Below, one piece after another: positions 54,941 through 64,000 of a DNA stretch of 64,000 nucleotides; position 1 is the stretch's first letter, and each line of letters begins with the position of its first letter. The stretch lies in NCBI GenBank assembly GCA_028280115.1, contig JANQMJ010000019.1, positions 1-64,000 of the forward strand. Reading direction: 5' to 3'. This stretch comes from Parvularculaceae bacterium. GTDB taxonomy: Bacteria > Pseudomonadota > Alphaproteobacteria > Caulobacterales > Parvularculaceae. The notes under the pieces are model-generated. The model made no database searches, had not been told where the DNA came from, and worked only from the letters and a program-made list of their open reading frames with translations. The position numbers were made by a program, and so were the translations under genes.

Positions 54941-55861
54941 ATGGACCCGAGCGCGCTCGACGGTCTGACGATCGTTCTTAATCCGGTGGCGCAGATCATG
55001 CTCGCCGGGGCGATCGTCATCATGATGTTCGCCGTCGCGCTGGGCTTTGCGCCCAGCCATTTCGCGTTTTTGAAAACCGAGCCGAAACTTTTCTGGGGCG
55101 GGCTCGCCGCGCAGGTGATCGGCTTGCCGGCGATGACGATCGCGCTTGCGACGATGCTCGGCCCGGCGCCGTCGATCGCCCTGGGCATGATTGCGGTGGC
55201 TGCGTGCCCCGGCGGCAATGTGTCGAATTTCATGACCTGGGCCGCGCGCGGCGACGCCGCCTATTCCGTATCGCTCACGGCGGCGTCCAGCCTTCTCGCC
55301 GCCCTGTGGACGCCGGCGGCGATCCTTTTCTGGTCGTCGCTTTATCCGCCCACCGCCGACCTTCTGGAGGCGATCGCGTTTGACCGCGTCGCCTTCATTC
55401 TGCAGACGACCCTGTTGCTCGCCGCGCCGCTGGCCGCCGGCATGATCGTCGCGCGGCTTTATCCCGGCGCGGCGAAAAAACTGCGGCCCACGGTCGCCCT
55501 CTTCGGCGCCGGCATGATGGCGGTCGTCATCATCGACGGCGTGATCGGCTATTGGCCGGTGCTGGTCCCGGCCTGGGCGCTGATTATGGTTCCGGTTACG
55601 CTGCATAACGCGGCCGCGTTTGCGCTGGGCGCCGGCGCGAGCCGATTGTTGCACGCCTCGGCGGCCCGGCGCCGGGCGCTGACCTTCGAAGTCGGCATCC
55701 AGAACGCGGGCCTCGCCCTGGTCCTCCTGCTGGCGCAACTCCAGGGCCTTGGCGGCGCGGCGGCGATCGCCGCTGCATGGGGCGTTTGGCACTTCGTTTC
55801 CGGCGGCGTTATGGTGATGGCGTTTCGCACCCTTGATCGACGAAAGGCGGATGCATCGTGA
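54941..55861 (+). CDS. Bile acid:sodium symporter (BASS) family transporter
   Basis: A 306-residue protein with nine or ten helices. The family shows in MIAVAACPGGNVSNFMTWAA, the discontinuous helix that helps form the sodium site, and in LTFEVGIQNAGLALVLLLAQ, the second crossover. Bacterial members carry organic anions, including keto acids and steroids; the ligand is not identifiable. Its stop overlaps the amidohydrolase start (GTGA), so transport of a compound that the next enzyme hydrolyses is plausible. Confidence 0.9.
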   Translation: MDPSALDGLTIVLNPVAQIMLAGAIVIMMFAVALGFAPSHFAFLKTEPKLFWGGLAAQVIGLPAMTIALATMLGPAPSIALGMIAVAACPGGNVSNFMTWAARGDAAYSVSLTAASSLLAALWTPAAILFWSSLYPPTADLLEAIAFDRVAFILQTTLLLAAPLAAGMIVARLYPGAAKKLRPTVALFGAGMMAVVIIDGVIGYWPVLVPAWALIMVPVTLHNAAAFALGAGASRLLHASAARRRALTFEVGIQNAGLALVLLLAQLQGLGGAAAIAAAWGVWHFVSGGVMVMAFRTLDRRKADAS

Positions 55862-57609
55862 CCATTGACGTGAAAATCTCCGGCGGCCTTTTATATGACG
55901 GCGACGGCGGCGAGCCGCGGCGCGCGGATATCGCCGTCAAGGACGGACGCATCGCCGCAATCAGCGACTGTCCCGACGAAGCCGACCGCGTCATCGACGC
56001 CGACGGGGCGATCGTCACGCCGGGCTTTGTCGACCTGCATACCCATTATGACGGACAGATCTCCTGGGACCAGGAATTAAAGCCTTCGGTCAATCACGGC
56101 GTGACGACCGTGCTCATGGGCAATTGCGGCGTCGGCTTCGCGCCGGTGCGGCCCCAGGACCATGACCGGCTGATCCGCCTGATGGAAGGCGTCGAGGATA
56201 TTCCGGGTACGGCGCTTCATGAGGGGCTGAGTTGGAACTGGGAAAGCTTTCCCGACTATATGAACGCCATTGACGCCCTGCCCCACACGATCGACTTCGC
56301 CGTCATGGTCGGCCACGACCCGTTACGCGTATACGCCATGGGCGAGCGCGCCAGCGCCTTCGAAGACGCCACGGACAAGGACATCGCACGCATGCGCGAA
56401 CTGCTCGCCGAAGCGCTCGACGCCGGCGCGGCGGGCTTTTCCATCGGCCGCACCGACGTTCACCGCACTGCCGACGGCGACTGGACGCCGAGCGCGGAAG
56501 CCAGCGCCAGGGAGCTGACCGCCCTCGCCTCGGTCCTTGAGGGCCGGGACTGCGGCGTCCTGCAGATCGTCAACGACTTTAACCTCGAGCGCGAGGGCGA
56601 CCAGTTCGACGAAGAGTTCGCCATTGTGGAATCATTCGTGCGCGCCGGCGGCGACCGGCCGGCCTCGATCTCCCTGATGCAGCGCGACATGGCGCCCGAC
56701 GACTGGAAGCGCATCCTCGCCGAAACCGAGCGACTCAACGCGCAAGGCGTCGATTTTCGCGTTCAGGCGGCGCCGCGCGCCATCGGCGTCTTTCAGGGCC
56801 TGCAATGCACCTTTCATCCGATGATGGCCCAGCCGAGCTATATCGAGATCAAGGACAAACCGCTCGACGAACGCGTCGCCATCATGCGCGATCCGGCGTT
56901 CCGGCAGAAAGTCCTGAGCGAAAAGCCGGTCAAGCTCGCCGGCGAGGGTTCGTCGGTGCCGCCCATCGCCGATACGCTGATCGCCGCGATCGAGCTTGTC
57001 GCCAACAAGCTGTTCCGGCTCGGCGAACAGCCCGACTACGAACAGGGCGAAGACAATTCGCTAGGAGCCCAGGCGCGCCGCGACGGCGTGAGCGCCATGG
57101 AAAAACTCTATGACGTGCTCTTGGAAATGGACGGCCGCCAGCTGATCTATTTCCCGATCTATAACTATACCGAATTCAGCTACGACAATGTGCGCGCGAT
57201 GTTCACCCATCCCAACGCGCTGATCGGCCTTTCCGACGGCGGCGCCCATGTGGGCACGATCTGCGATGCGAGTTTTCCCACCTATTTGCTGACCCACTGG
57301 TGCCGCGACCGGGCCGAAGGGCGCATCGATCTTTCCCGCGCGGTTAAAATGCTCACCGCCGATCCGGCCGATTATCTCGGGCTCCCCGACCGGGGCCGCC
57401 TGAAAGTCGGCCTGCGCGCGGACATCAATGTCATCGATCACGACGCCTTGCGCCTCGGCGCGCCGCACATGGTTCAGGACCTGCCCGCCGGCGGTCAGCG
57501 TCTGTTGCAGCCGGTCTCCGGCTATCGCGCAACGCTGGTCGCGGGCGAACAGGTGATCGCCAATGACGAAGTCACGGACGCAAGGCCGGGACGACTGGTG
57601 CGGTTCTAG
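55858..57609 (+). CDS. Amidohydrolase (N-acyl-D-amino-acid deacylase-like)
   Basis: A 583-residue cytosolic metal enzyme of the amidohydrolase superfamily. Metal ligands are visible as HTHYDG after [24 protein letters not shown] and [17 protein letters not shown] with its histidine. The layout is that of D-aminoacylases, though many close proteins act on other amides or lactams. GTG 55858 overlaps the BASS transporter stop codon. Confidence 0.85.
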   Translation: MTIDVKISGGLLYDGDGGEPRRADIAVKDGRIAAISDCPDEADRVIDADGAIVTPGFVDLHTHYDGQISWDQELKPSVNHGVTTVLMGNCGVGFAPVRPQDHDRLIRLMEGVEDIPGTALHEGLSWNWESFPDYMNAIDALPHTIDFAVMVGHDPLRVYAMGERASAFEDATDKDIARMRELLAEALDAGAAGFSIGRTDVHRTADGDWTPSAEASARELTALASVLEGRDCGVLQIVNDFNLEREGDQFDEEFAIVESFVRAGGDRPASISLMQRDMAPDDWKRILAETERLNAQGVDFRVQAAPRAIGVFQGLQCTFHPMMAQPSYIEIKDKPLDERVAIMRDPAFRQKVLSEKPVKLAGEGSSVPPIADTLIAAIELVANKLFRLGEQPDYEQGEDNSLGAQARRDGVSAMEKLYDVLLEMDGRQLIYFPIYNYTEFSYDNVRAMFTHPNALIGLSDGGAHVGTICDASFPTYLLTHWCRDRAEGRIDLSRAVKMLTADPADYLGLPDRGRLKVGLRADINVIDHDALRLGAPHMVQDLPAGGQRLLQPVSGYRATLVAGEQVIANDEVTDARPGRLVRF

Positions 57610-57630
57610 AACTTCGGGCGAAAAACAAGA

Positions 57631-57730
57631 ATCGCTTCATCCTGAGGAGAAGTTTTTCCTTCTTCCTTCGTGACAAGCCTTTGGCTTCCTCAGGATGAAG
57701 GAAAAATTTCGTCACGAAGGACGAAGCGAT
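57631..57730. repeat. Intergenic palindromic repeat with nested arms
   Basis: ATCGCTTC (57631-57638) pairs with GAAGCGAT (57723-57730) as the outer arms. Inside, TCATCCTGAGGA and TCCTCAGGATGA (around 57637 and 57687) pair as a second set, and CTTCGTGAC and GTCACGAAG as a third. It shares the CCTCAGGATGAAG and GTCACGAAGG modules with the element in glyS. It lies between the convergent amidohydrolase and lytic transglycosylase genes. Confidence 0.75.
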
Positions 57731-57784
57731 GCACATAAATCGCCCGAAGCTCCAACAATCCCAATCGCCACCAACGACCCCGCA

Positions 57785-58609
57785 TCAATTCACATAGGTC
57801 ACGACACGGCGGTCGATGACGAACTCGCCGCGGCTGTCCGAACATAAAAGCCCGGCCATGATGGCCAGCCGGCCGTTCACGCGCTCGCGCCAGCCGACGC
57901 GTTCGCAGCGATCCTCCCTGGCCGGTCTTCGGCCCGCCGACGGCGCCTTGGCCGCGCGCGCGATCCGTTCCTGACTGCTGCTGGTTTGCGAGCGCTCTCT
58001 TGCAGCGCTGGAAGGCGCGCGCGAAGCGGTTCTCATGCGGCCTCTTGATTGCTGCATCCGGCCGCCTGCATAGGCCGTGCGATAGCGCAACACCTTGTCC
58101 ACATAGCCTCTGGTCGACGGAATGACCCTGAGCCCGCGCGCCGTCCGCACCCTGGAACCGCCATTATAATGGGACAGCGCGATGTCGACGCGGCCGCCAT
58201 AGGCATTCAGCAACCGTTTGAAAAACCGGATGCCGATATTGATGTTGGTCCGCGGATCCCAAAGACGATCGGCGGAAACGCCGAATTCCGATCGCGCCGT
58301 CGCCGGCATGATCTGCATGACGCCCCTTGCGCCGGCGGGGCTGAGCGCATTGGGATTGAAATTCGATTCGGCGCGGGCGATCGCCAGGGCCAGCGCCGGG
58401 TCGACGCCCTGGCTTTGCGCTTCGCGCACGATCAGCGCGCGAATGGCGCTTTTCGAATATTGGCTGCGCGAGCGCTCTTCATATCGCGCCAAGGGTCGAT
58501 ATCCCGACGACTCATAGGCGGTCATGGTGGTTTGGCATGCGCCAAGACCGATGAAACAGCCAAGCGTGGAGGCAAGACGGAAGATGGCGCCGGCGAAAGG
58601 ATTTTTCAT
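57785..58609 (-). CDS. Lytic transglycosylase lipoprotein
   Basis: A 274-residue protein with a lipoprotein-like signal (LASTLGCFIGLGAC, lipobox LGAC). The SLT domain follows: ALAIARAESNFNPNALSPAG contains the catalytic glutamate, GVMQIMPATARSEFGV and DIALSHYNGGSRVRTARGL complete it. The C-terminal 90 residues are basic and Ser/Arg-rich, with a small cysteine-bearing end. It cleaves the glycan strands of peptidoglycan from the periplasmic face of the outer membrane. Confidence 0.9.
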   Translation of the reverse strand: MKNPFAGAIFRLASTLGCFIGLGACQTTMTAYESSGYRPLARYEERSRSQYSKSAIRALIVREAQSQGVDPALALAIARAESNFNPNALSPAGARGVMQIMPATARSEFGVSADRLWDPRTNINIGIRFFKRLLNAYGGRVDIALSHYNGGSRVRTARGLRVIPSTRGYVDKVLRYRTAYAGGRMQQSRGRMRTASRAPSSAARERSQTSSSQERIARAAKAPSAGRRPAREDRCERVGWRERVNGRLAIMAGLLCSDSRGEFVIDRRVVTYVN

Positions 58610-58645
58610 ATCCTTACTCCCCGTAATGGGCCCGCCAGCACTGTC

Positions 58646-58675
58646 ATTGTGTTACAAGAAACGATCCGTAACAAT
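58646..58675. promoter_or_regulatory. Imperfect inverted repeat between divergent genes
   Basis: ATTGTGTTAC (58646-58655) and GTAACAAT (58668-58675) form an inverted repeat with one extra base in the left arm, in the promoter space between the lytic transglycosylase and alcohol dehydrogenase genes. It is a candidate operator with no regulator assigned. Confidence 0.3.
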
Positions 58676-58800
58676 ATCAGGTACGCACATTCGCCGTAAA
58701 AAAAGCGTGTACGGAGGGCTGCGTTCAAAGATCGTGGCGCAATTAAGGCGCAAATAAGACGACTTGCCGTAAATCGTCACAAGGGCGTAATACTTGCGCC

Positions 58801-59946
58801 ATGAATTTTACTTTCGACACCGTACCGCAGATCATTTTTGAAACCGGCGCCGGCGCGCGCCTCGGCGAAATCGTCAAGCAACGCATGGCGCGGCCTTGTG
58901 TGGTGACGGATAAGGGCGTCATCGCCGCGGGGCTGATCGACGATGCGCTCAAGAGTCTCAAAGACGCCGGGTTTGACGTTTTGTTGTTCGACGACGTTGC
59001 GGCCGACCCGCCCGCGCCCGTGGTCAAGCGCGCTGTCGAAGAGGCGCGCAAGCACAAGGCCGACGGCGTGATCGGCTTCGGCGGCGGCTCGTCCATGGAC
59101 ACGGCGAAAATCATCGCCGTCTTGATGAATTCCCATCAGACGCTTGAAGAGATTTACGGCCTGGAGATGGTGACGGGCGCCCGCGCGCCGCTGGTGCTCG
59201 CGCCCACCACCGCCGGCACCGGTTCGGAGGTCACCAACATTTCCGTCATCACCACCGAGGACGAACAAAAGATCGGCGTGCTGGCGCGCCAGCTTTACGC
59301 CGACATCGCCGTGCTCGACGCGTCGCTGACGCTTTCCATGCCGCGCGAAGTGACAAGCGCCACGGGCATCGACGCCATGGTCCACGCCATCGAGGCCTAT
59401 ACGTCGAAACTGAAAAAGAACCCCTATTCCGACGCGCTGGCGAAAGAAGCATTGCGCCTTTTATCGTCCAACATCGTGCGCGCCTGCGAGCATCCGGACG
59501 ATATAAAGGCGCGCGAGGCCATGCTGCTCGGCGCCATGCTGGCGGGCCAGGCCTTTTCCAACGCCCCGGTCGCGGCGGTGCACGCGCTTGCCTATCCCTT
59601 GGGCGTTCACTTCCATGTGCCCCACGGGCTGGCGAATGCGCTGATGCTGGCGCCGGTCTTGCGCTTTAACGCGCCCGCCGCGGCGGCGCTTTACGCCGAA
59701 CTCGGCGATGTGGTCGGCGCCAATGACACGGGCGATTTTCAAACCCGCGCGGACGCATTCGCGACGAAGATGACGGAGATTTGCGCGGCGACGGGCGTGA
59801 AAAGCCGGTTGTCCGAAGTCGGCGTTTCCCATAACGCCCTGCCCAGGCTCGCCGAAGACGCGGCGAAAATCGAACGGCTTTTGAAAAATAATCCCCGTCC
59901 CGTGACCTATGACGACGCGCTGCGGTTGTATGGAGAGGTTTTATAG
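58801..59946 (+). CDS. Iron-containing alcohol dehydrogenase
   Basis: A 381-residue NAD(P)-dependent dehydrogenase of the type III family. It has VIGFGGGSSMDTAKIIAVLM for the cofactor, LAPTTAGTGSEVTNISVITT, and the metal ligands in SATGIDAMVHAIEAYTS and YPLGVHFHVPHGLANALM (the latter His residues). Substrate class unknown; butanol, lactaldehyde, propanediol and 4-hydroxybutyrate enzymes share this pattern. Confidence 0.94.
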   Translation: MNFTFDTVPQIIFETGAGARLGEIVKQRMARPCVVTDKGVIAAGLIDDALKSLKDAGFDVLLFDDVAADPPAPVVKRAVEEARKHKADGVIGFGGGSSMDTAKIIAVLMNSHQTLEEIYGLEMVTGARAPLVLAPTTAGTGSEVTNISVITTEDEQKIGVLARQLYADIAVLDASLTLSMPREVTSATGIDAMVHAIEAYTSKLKKNPYSDALAKEALRLLSSNIVRACEHPDDIKAREAMLLGAMLAGQAFSNAPVAAVHALAYPLGVHFHVPHGLANALMLAPVLRFNAPAAAALYAELGDVVGANDTGDFQTRADAFATKMTEICAATGVKSRLSEVGVSHNALPRLAEDAAKIERLLKNNPRPVTYDDALRLYGEVL

Positions 59947-60025
59947 CCGTTCGATCAGCGTTGCGATTGTCTGTGATTTGAGGTTTTATCGGCGTCAGCA
60001 GGGGCAATGCAGTCGGGAGGGTTTG

Positions 60026-60586
60026 ATGCGGGGGTTTTTTTACGGCGTCGGGGCAACGGTTCTCGTTTTCGGTCTGGCGGCGGCTTGGTTGTGGTTCCGC
60101 GATCCAGCTTCAGTTGGGGAATTTGTTGCCTCGCAAACAACCAACGCCAAAGATCAAGACAAAACGTCTTTCTTCGGAAAGCAGAAACGCGGGAAAATCC
60201 ACGTCAAATATGGCGAGCTTCGTTGGGAAAATGAACAAGGGGAACAATGTCGAAAAACAATCGAATTCACGAACCTGACTGAGTATCGCTTCACGCATGA
60301 CGGTTACCTGGAACACTGGCCAGGCGTTTCTGAAACCGGCAGCATTAGCTCGGATCAAATAAAACGTATGGGGAGGCTTTCATTTTCGCTGCCGGCCATG
60401 CAGGTCTACAGCGACGACTTATTCTGGGATCGGCGCACGTATAAACGCGTCGAATGCGACGACGATGTAAAGGACATACGCATGACAACAACTCGGTGCG
60501 AGCTGGAAAACCATACAGAGCATCAGTGCATGAACGCGCTCGAAATAGACAAGTCCATCAAATATTTTGGCCTTCGAGTGAATTGA
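60026..60586 (+). CDS. Single-span membrane protein, unknown function
   Basis: A 186-residue protein. One N-terminal helix ([20 protein letters not shown]) is followed by a soluble domain that starts [20 protein letters not shown] and contains four or five cysteines, including [15 protein letters not shown]. No family is recognised. GGGAGG stands five bases before the ATG. AT content is slightly higher than in neighbours. Confidence 0.6.
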   Translation: MRGFFYGVGATVLVFGLAAAWLWFRDPASVGEFVASQTTNAKDQDKTSFFGKQKRGKIHVKYGELRWENEQGEQCRKTIEFTNLTEYRFTHDGYLEHWPGVSETGSISSDQIKRMGRLSFSLPAMQVYSDDLFWDRRTYKRVECDDDVKDIRMTTTRCELENHTEHQCMNALEIDKSIKYFGLRVN

Positions 60587-60626
60587 AAATGAACCGCCGC
60601 GGCGTCAAAATCAAAAAAACCATTCA

Positions 60627-61055
60627 ATGACCGCCCGCGAAACGCGCGCCGACTACAAACATTTCTTGCCGCTGCAAACGCGCTGGGCGGATAACGACAT
60701 TTACGGCCATGTCAACAATGTCGCCTATTACGGACTTTTCGACACCATCGTGAATGAATATCTGATTGCCGCCGGCGCGCTCGATATTCATGAGGGCAAG
60801 GTCATCGGGCTGGTCGTCGAAACCGGATGCAAATATTTCGCGCCTTTGGAATTTCCGCAAACGCTCGAAGGCGCCTTGCGCGTCGCGCATATGGGCGAGT
60901 CGTCCGTGCGCTATGAAATCGCGATCTTCAAGGAAGGCGAGAACGCCCCCGCGGCGCAAGGCCATTTCGTCCATGTTTATGTGGATCGCGAAACGAGACG
61001 GCCGGTGCGTTTGCCGACAACGCTGAGAGAGGCGTTGGACCCGATTTCGCCATAA
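60627..61055 (+). CDS. Acyl-CoA thioesterase (4HBT/YbgC-like)
   Basis: A 142-residue hotdog enzyme. [26 protein letters not shown] is the typical YbgC/4HBT active-site segment with the aspartate, and [20 protein letters not shown] follows. It hydrolyses acyl-CoA thioesters and lies just before the leucine-degradation genes, so branched-chain acyl-CoA turnover is a reasonable inference. Confidence 0.88.
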   Translation: MTARETRADYKHFLPLQTRWADNDIYGHVNNVAYYGLFDTIVNEYLIAAGALDIHEGKVIGLVVETGCKYFAPLEFPQTLEGALRVAHMGESSVRYEIAIFKEGENAPAAQGHFVHVYVDRETRRPVRLPTTLREALDPISP

Positions 61056-61129
61056 CGGGCGCGCCGCCGGTTCCCTTCCCGGCGCCCCTTTGATAAACCG
61101 CTCAAAACAACAGGGAAACGCCGCCGGAC

Positions 61130-62734
61130 ATGTCCGTCATCGAATCGAAAATCGACCCGCGATCGGAAAGCTTCGCCGCCAATGAAGCGGCCATGCGCGC
61201 GCTGGTCGACGAGCTTCATCAAAACATCGACCGCATCGCCGAGGGCGGCGGGGCGGCCCGCGCCGAGCGCCATAAAAAGCGCGGCAAGCTGCTCGCGCGG
61301 GAGCGCATTGCCCGCCTTGTCGATCCCGGCGCGCCGTTTCTCGAACTCGGCCAGTTCGCCGCCTGGCAGATGTATACCGGCGACGTCAACGCCGCCGGCA
61401 TTATCACCGGCATCGGCCGCATCGCCGACGTCGAATGCATGATCGTCGCCAACGACCCCACGGTCAAAGGCGGCACCTATCATCCCATGACGGTCAAGAA
61501 ACATCTCCGCGCCCAGGAAATCGCTCTCGAAAACCGGCTGCCCTGCATCTATCTCGTCGAATCCGGGGGCGCGTTTTTGCCCATGCAGGACGAAGTCTTT
61601 CCGGACAAGGATGATTTCGGCCGGATTTTTTATAATCAAGCCAATCTTTCCGCCCGCGGCATTCCCCAGATCGCGATCGTCCACGGTTCGTGCACCGCCG
61701 GCGGCGCCTATGTGCCGGCGATGTCCGACGAGGCGGTCATCGTTAAAAAGCAGGGCACGATCTTTCTCGGCGGCCCGCCGCTGGTCAAGGCCGCAACCGG
61801 CGAAGTGGTCAGCGCGGAAGATCTCGGCGGCGGCGATGTTCACACCCGCGAGTCCGGCGTCGCCGATCATCTTGCCGAAGATGACGACCATGCGCTGGGC
61901 CTGGCGCGCCGGATCGTCTCGCGCCTCAACTGGGTCAAGCTCGGCAAGGTCACGATGGCCGAACCGGAACCGCCCCGATACGCCGCCGAAGAACTTTACG
62001 GCGTCGTCGAAGCGGACGGCAGAAAGCCCTATGACTGCCGCGAAATCATCGCGCGCCTGGTCGACGGTTCGCGTTTCGACGAGTTCAAGCCGCTTTACGG
62101 ATCGACCTTGGTGACGGGCTTTGCGCGATTGTGGGGCTATCCCGTGGGCGTCCTCGCCAATAACGGCATTTTGTTTTCCGAAAGCGCGCAGAAGGGCGCC
62201 CATTTCATCGAACTGTGCTGCCAGCGCAAAACGCCGCTCGTGTTTTTGCAGAACATCACCGGCTTCATGGTCGGCCGCTCGGCGGAAGCCGGCGGCATCG
62301 CCAAGGACGGGGCCAAGCTCGTCACCGCCGTCGCCAGCGCGGGCGTGCCGAAATTCACCGTCGTCGTCGGCGGGTCCTACGGCGCGGGCAATTACGGCAT
62401 GTGCGGGCGCGCTTATGGGCCGCGCTTCATGTTCATGTGGCCCAATGCGCGCATCTCCGTCATGGGCGGCGAGCAGGCAGCCAGCGTGCTCGCCACTGTC
62501 AAGCGCGACGGTTTGCGCGAAGGGGAAAGCTGGTCGGCGAAAGACGAAGAGACCTTCAAGGACAAGATCCGCGCCGATTACGATCATCAGGGCTCGCCCT
62601 ATTATTCCTCGGCGCGGCTGTGGGACGACGGCATTATCGATCCGGCGCAGACCCGCGACGTTTTAGGGCTTTGTCTATCGGCGTCGATGAACGCGCCGGT
62701 GGAAGACACAAAATTCGGCGTGTTCAGGATGTAA
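61130..62734 (+). CDS. Methylcrotonyl-CoA carboxylase beta (carboxyltransferase) subunit
   Basis: A 534-residue carboxyltransferase. The pattern [40 protein letters not shown] and [20 protein letters not shown] is characteristic of the methylcrotonyl-CoA enzyme of leucine breakdown. [20 protein letters not shown] completes the acyl-CoA site. The hydratase and biotin carboxylase genes that follow fit the same pathway. Propionyl-CoA carboxylase beta is the alternative but less likely. Confidence 0.88.
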   Translation: MSVIESKIDPRSESFAANEAAMRALVDELHQNIDRIAEGGGAARAERHKKRGKLLARERIARLVDPGAPFLELGQFAAWQMYTGDVNAAGIITGIGRIADVECMIVANDPTVKGGTYHPMTVKKHLRAQEIALENRLPCIYLVESGGAFLPMQDEVFPDKDDFGRIFYNQANLSARGIPQIAIVHGSCTAGGAYVPAMSDEAVIVKKQGTIFLGGPPLVKAATGEVVSAEDLGGGDVHTRESGVADHLAEDDDHALGLARRIVSRLNWVKLGKVTMAEPEPPRYAAEELYGVVEADGRKPYDCREIIARLVDGSRFDEFKPLYGSTLVTGFARLWGYPVGVLANNGILFSESAQKGAHFIELCCQRKTPLVFLQNITGFMVGRSAEAGGIAKDGAKLVTAVASAGVPKFTVVVGGSYGAGNYGMCGRAYGPRFMFMWPNARISVMGGEQAASVLATVKRDGLREGESWSAKDEETFKDKIRADYDHQGSPYYSSARLWDDGIIDPAQTRDVLGLCLSASMNAPVEDTKFGVFRM

Positions 62735-62743
62735 GGGGAAAAC

Positions 62744-63538
62744 ATGAACGACCAGGCGCTCATCACCACCATCGACTCCAGCGGCGTGGCGCGGCTGACC
62801 ATGAACCGGCCCGACGTCATGAACGCCTTCAACGAGGAAGTCGTCGAAGAGATCTGCGAGGCCATGGGCCATTACCACAAGGACGACAATGTGCGCGCCA
62901 TCGTGCTGACCGGGGCAGGCAAGGTGTTTTCCGCCGGCGCCGATCTCAACATGATGCAGCGCGCGGCCAGTTCCACCTCGGCCCAGAACCAGGACGACGC
63001 GCGCCGCATGGCGCACATGCTCCACGCCATCTACACCGCGCCCAAACCGACCGTCGCCCTGGTCAACGGGCCGGCCATGGGCGGCGGGCTCGGGCTGATC
63101 GCCGCCTGCGACATCGCCATCGGCGTGGAAGAAGCGTTTTTCGCGCTTTCCGAAGTCCGTCTCGGCCTCATCCCCGCGGTGATTTCACCCTTCGTCGTCG
63201 AGGCCATCGGCGCGCGTCAGGCGCGGCGTTATTTTCTGACCGGCGAACGTTTCGACGCGGCGACCGCGCGCAAGATCGGCCTACTGCATATGGTCGCGCC
63301 CGCCGCGACCATCGCTGCGGAAGTCGATAAACTCCTGGGCCGTCTTCTCGCCGGCGCACCGCTCGCCCAGAACGAAGCCAAGGAACTGATCCGCGCGGTC
63401 GCCCATGGCGGCGTCAATGAGCGCGTCATGGACGATACGGCGGGACGCATCGCCCGCCTGCGCGCTAGTCCGGAAGGCAAGGAAGGCGTTGCGTCGTTTC
63501 TGGAAAAGCGCAAACCCGCATGGGCCAAAGGCGATTGA
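62744..63538 (+). CDS. Enoyl-CoA hydratase, probably methylglutaconyl-CoA hydratase
   Basis: A 264-residue crotonase-fold enzyme. VVLTG-type start (RAIVLTGAGKVFSAGADLNM) forms the oxyanion loop, and GPAMGGGLGLIAACDIAIGV the second. In the leucine pathway this step hydrates 3-methylglutaconyl-CoA to HMG-CoA after the carboxylase. Placement between the two carboxylase subunit genes, nine bases after the beta subunit, supports that assignment. Confidence 0.85.
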   Translation: MNDQALITTIDSSGVARLTMNRPDVMNAFNEEVVEEICEAMGHYHKDDNVRAIVLTGAGKVFSAGADLNMMQRAASSTSAQNQDDARRMAHMLHAIYTAPKPTVALVNGPAMGGGLGLIAACDIAIGVEEAFFALSEVRLGLIPAVISPFVVEAIGARQARRYFLTGERFDAATARKIGLLHMVAPAATIAAEVDKLLGRLLAGAPLAQNEAKELIRAVAHGGVNERVMDDTAGRIARLRASPEGKEGVASFLEKRKPAWAKGD

Positions 63539-63639
63539 CGCGGGCGGCGCATTTCCAACTCATTGACCTTGGCGCCGTCCTGGGCGATGAGCCCGGTCAA
63601 ACGCCCTTTCATTCGGCTTTCGACGAGTTTTGAGCGCCC

Positions 63640-64000
63640 ATGTTCAAAAAAATCCTCATCGCCAATCGCGGAGAAATCGCCGTGCGCGTTGCGCGAACCG
63701 CGCGGCGCATGGGCGTTGCGAGCGTTGCGGTTTATTCCGATGCGGACGAAAACGCACCCCATCGGCGCGCCTGCGACGAAGCGGTTCGCATCGGCCCGGC
63801 GGCGGCGACGCAAAGCTATCTGCGCGCCGACAAGATTATCGACGCGGCGAAAGCGACCGGCGCGGAGGCGATCCACCCCGGTTACGGCTTTCTTTCCGAA
63901 AACGCCGAGTTCGCCGAGGCGCTGGAAAAAGCCGGCATCGTTTTTATCGGCCCGACCGCAAAAACCATCCGCGCCATGGGATCGAAATCGGCGGCCAAGG
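63640..64000 (+). CDS. Biotin carboxylase subunit (methylcrotonyl-CoA carboxylase alpha), truncated by window
   Basis: Only the first 120 residues are present. [20 protein letters not shown] is the standard start, with [20 protein letters not shown] and [20 protein letters not shown] following. The full protein should be a biotin carboxylase fused to a biotinyl domain. By neighbourhood it is the alpha subunit of methylcrotonyl-CoA carboxylase. About 100 bases between the hydratase gene and this start hold no recognisable feature. Confidence 0.88.
   Translation, partial: MFKKILIANRGEIAVRVARTARRMGVASVAVYSDADENAPHRRACDEAVRIGPAAATQSYLRADKIIDAAKATGAEAIHPGYGFLSENAEFAEALEKAGIVFIGPTAKTIRAMGSKSAAK

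Overview
The window is a contiguous piece of a GC-rich alphaproteobacterial chromosome. The assignment rests on several genes: recA close to alaS, a NadQ-type regulator with a nadABC operon, a PodJ-like polarity protein carrying the conserved N-terminal motif, separate glyQ and glyS genes, pyruvate phosphate dikinase, and palindromic intergenic repeats of the kind common in this class. A Caulobacterales-, Parvularculales- or Rhizobiales-like organism would fit; the sequence alone does not fix genus or order. I see no rRNA, tRNA or CRISPR array.

Layout. (1) 1-5600: a secreted GIN-domain protein, alaS, a VOC protein and recA with a recognisable promoter and a LexA-like box. (2) 5600-7700: an AT-richer accessory patch with a large membrane-anchored protein of unknown function and a small membrane protein. 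(3) 7700-16700: membrane and AsmA proteins, an HD hydrolase, a phosphatase plus NadQ pair, an FkbM methyltransferase divergent from marR-CPBP protease, and an arsR/SRPBCC pair. (4) 16970-21780: the NAD de novo operon nadA-nadB-nadC plus a coupled metallo-beta-lactamase-fold lipoprotein, controlled by a perfect 27-bp palindrome over the predicted -10. (5) 21780-27740: SleB-type hydrolase, ppdK, and two envelope proteins of unknown function. (6) 28000-37864: a long minus-strand run from glyQ to glyS with seven unrelated small genes between the two synthetase subunits, followed by two tandem 540-residue TPR-sulfotransferases. (7) 37865-39800: a scar-like region with repeats, a padR gene with two matching operators, an IS66 transposase tail and a cysteine-rich orphan. 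(8) 39900-49340: GST/HxlR, Pcm-like methyltransferase, kynureninase, secreted proteins including one with 63-bp repeats, an overlapping cytosine methyltransferase-Vsr pair, and an acyl-CoA dehydrogenase. (9) 49600-57610: PodJ-like protein, TauE/SafE-TIGR02186 pair, DUF3429, BASS transporter and amidohydrolase. (10) 57780-64000: lytic transglycosylase, Fe-alcohol dehydrogenase, and a leucine-degradation cluster (methylcrotonyl-CoA carboxylase beta, enoyl-CoA hydratase, start of the biotin carboxylase subunit).

Most notable: glyS is longer than I would expect for the family, and two local anomalies seem to account for it. One is a palindromic repeat inserted in frame; the other is a patch of clearly lower GC with extra residues. 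Other leads are the NadQ operator candidate, the duplicated PadR operator beside a partner gene ending in transposase sequence, the cysteine-rich orphan with its own promoter, and the unknown membrane genes upstream of recA.
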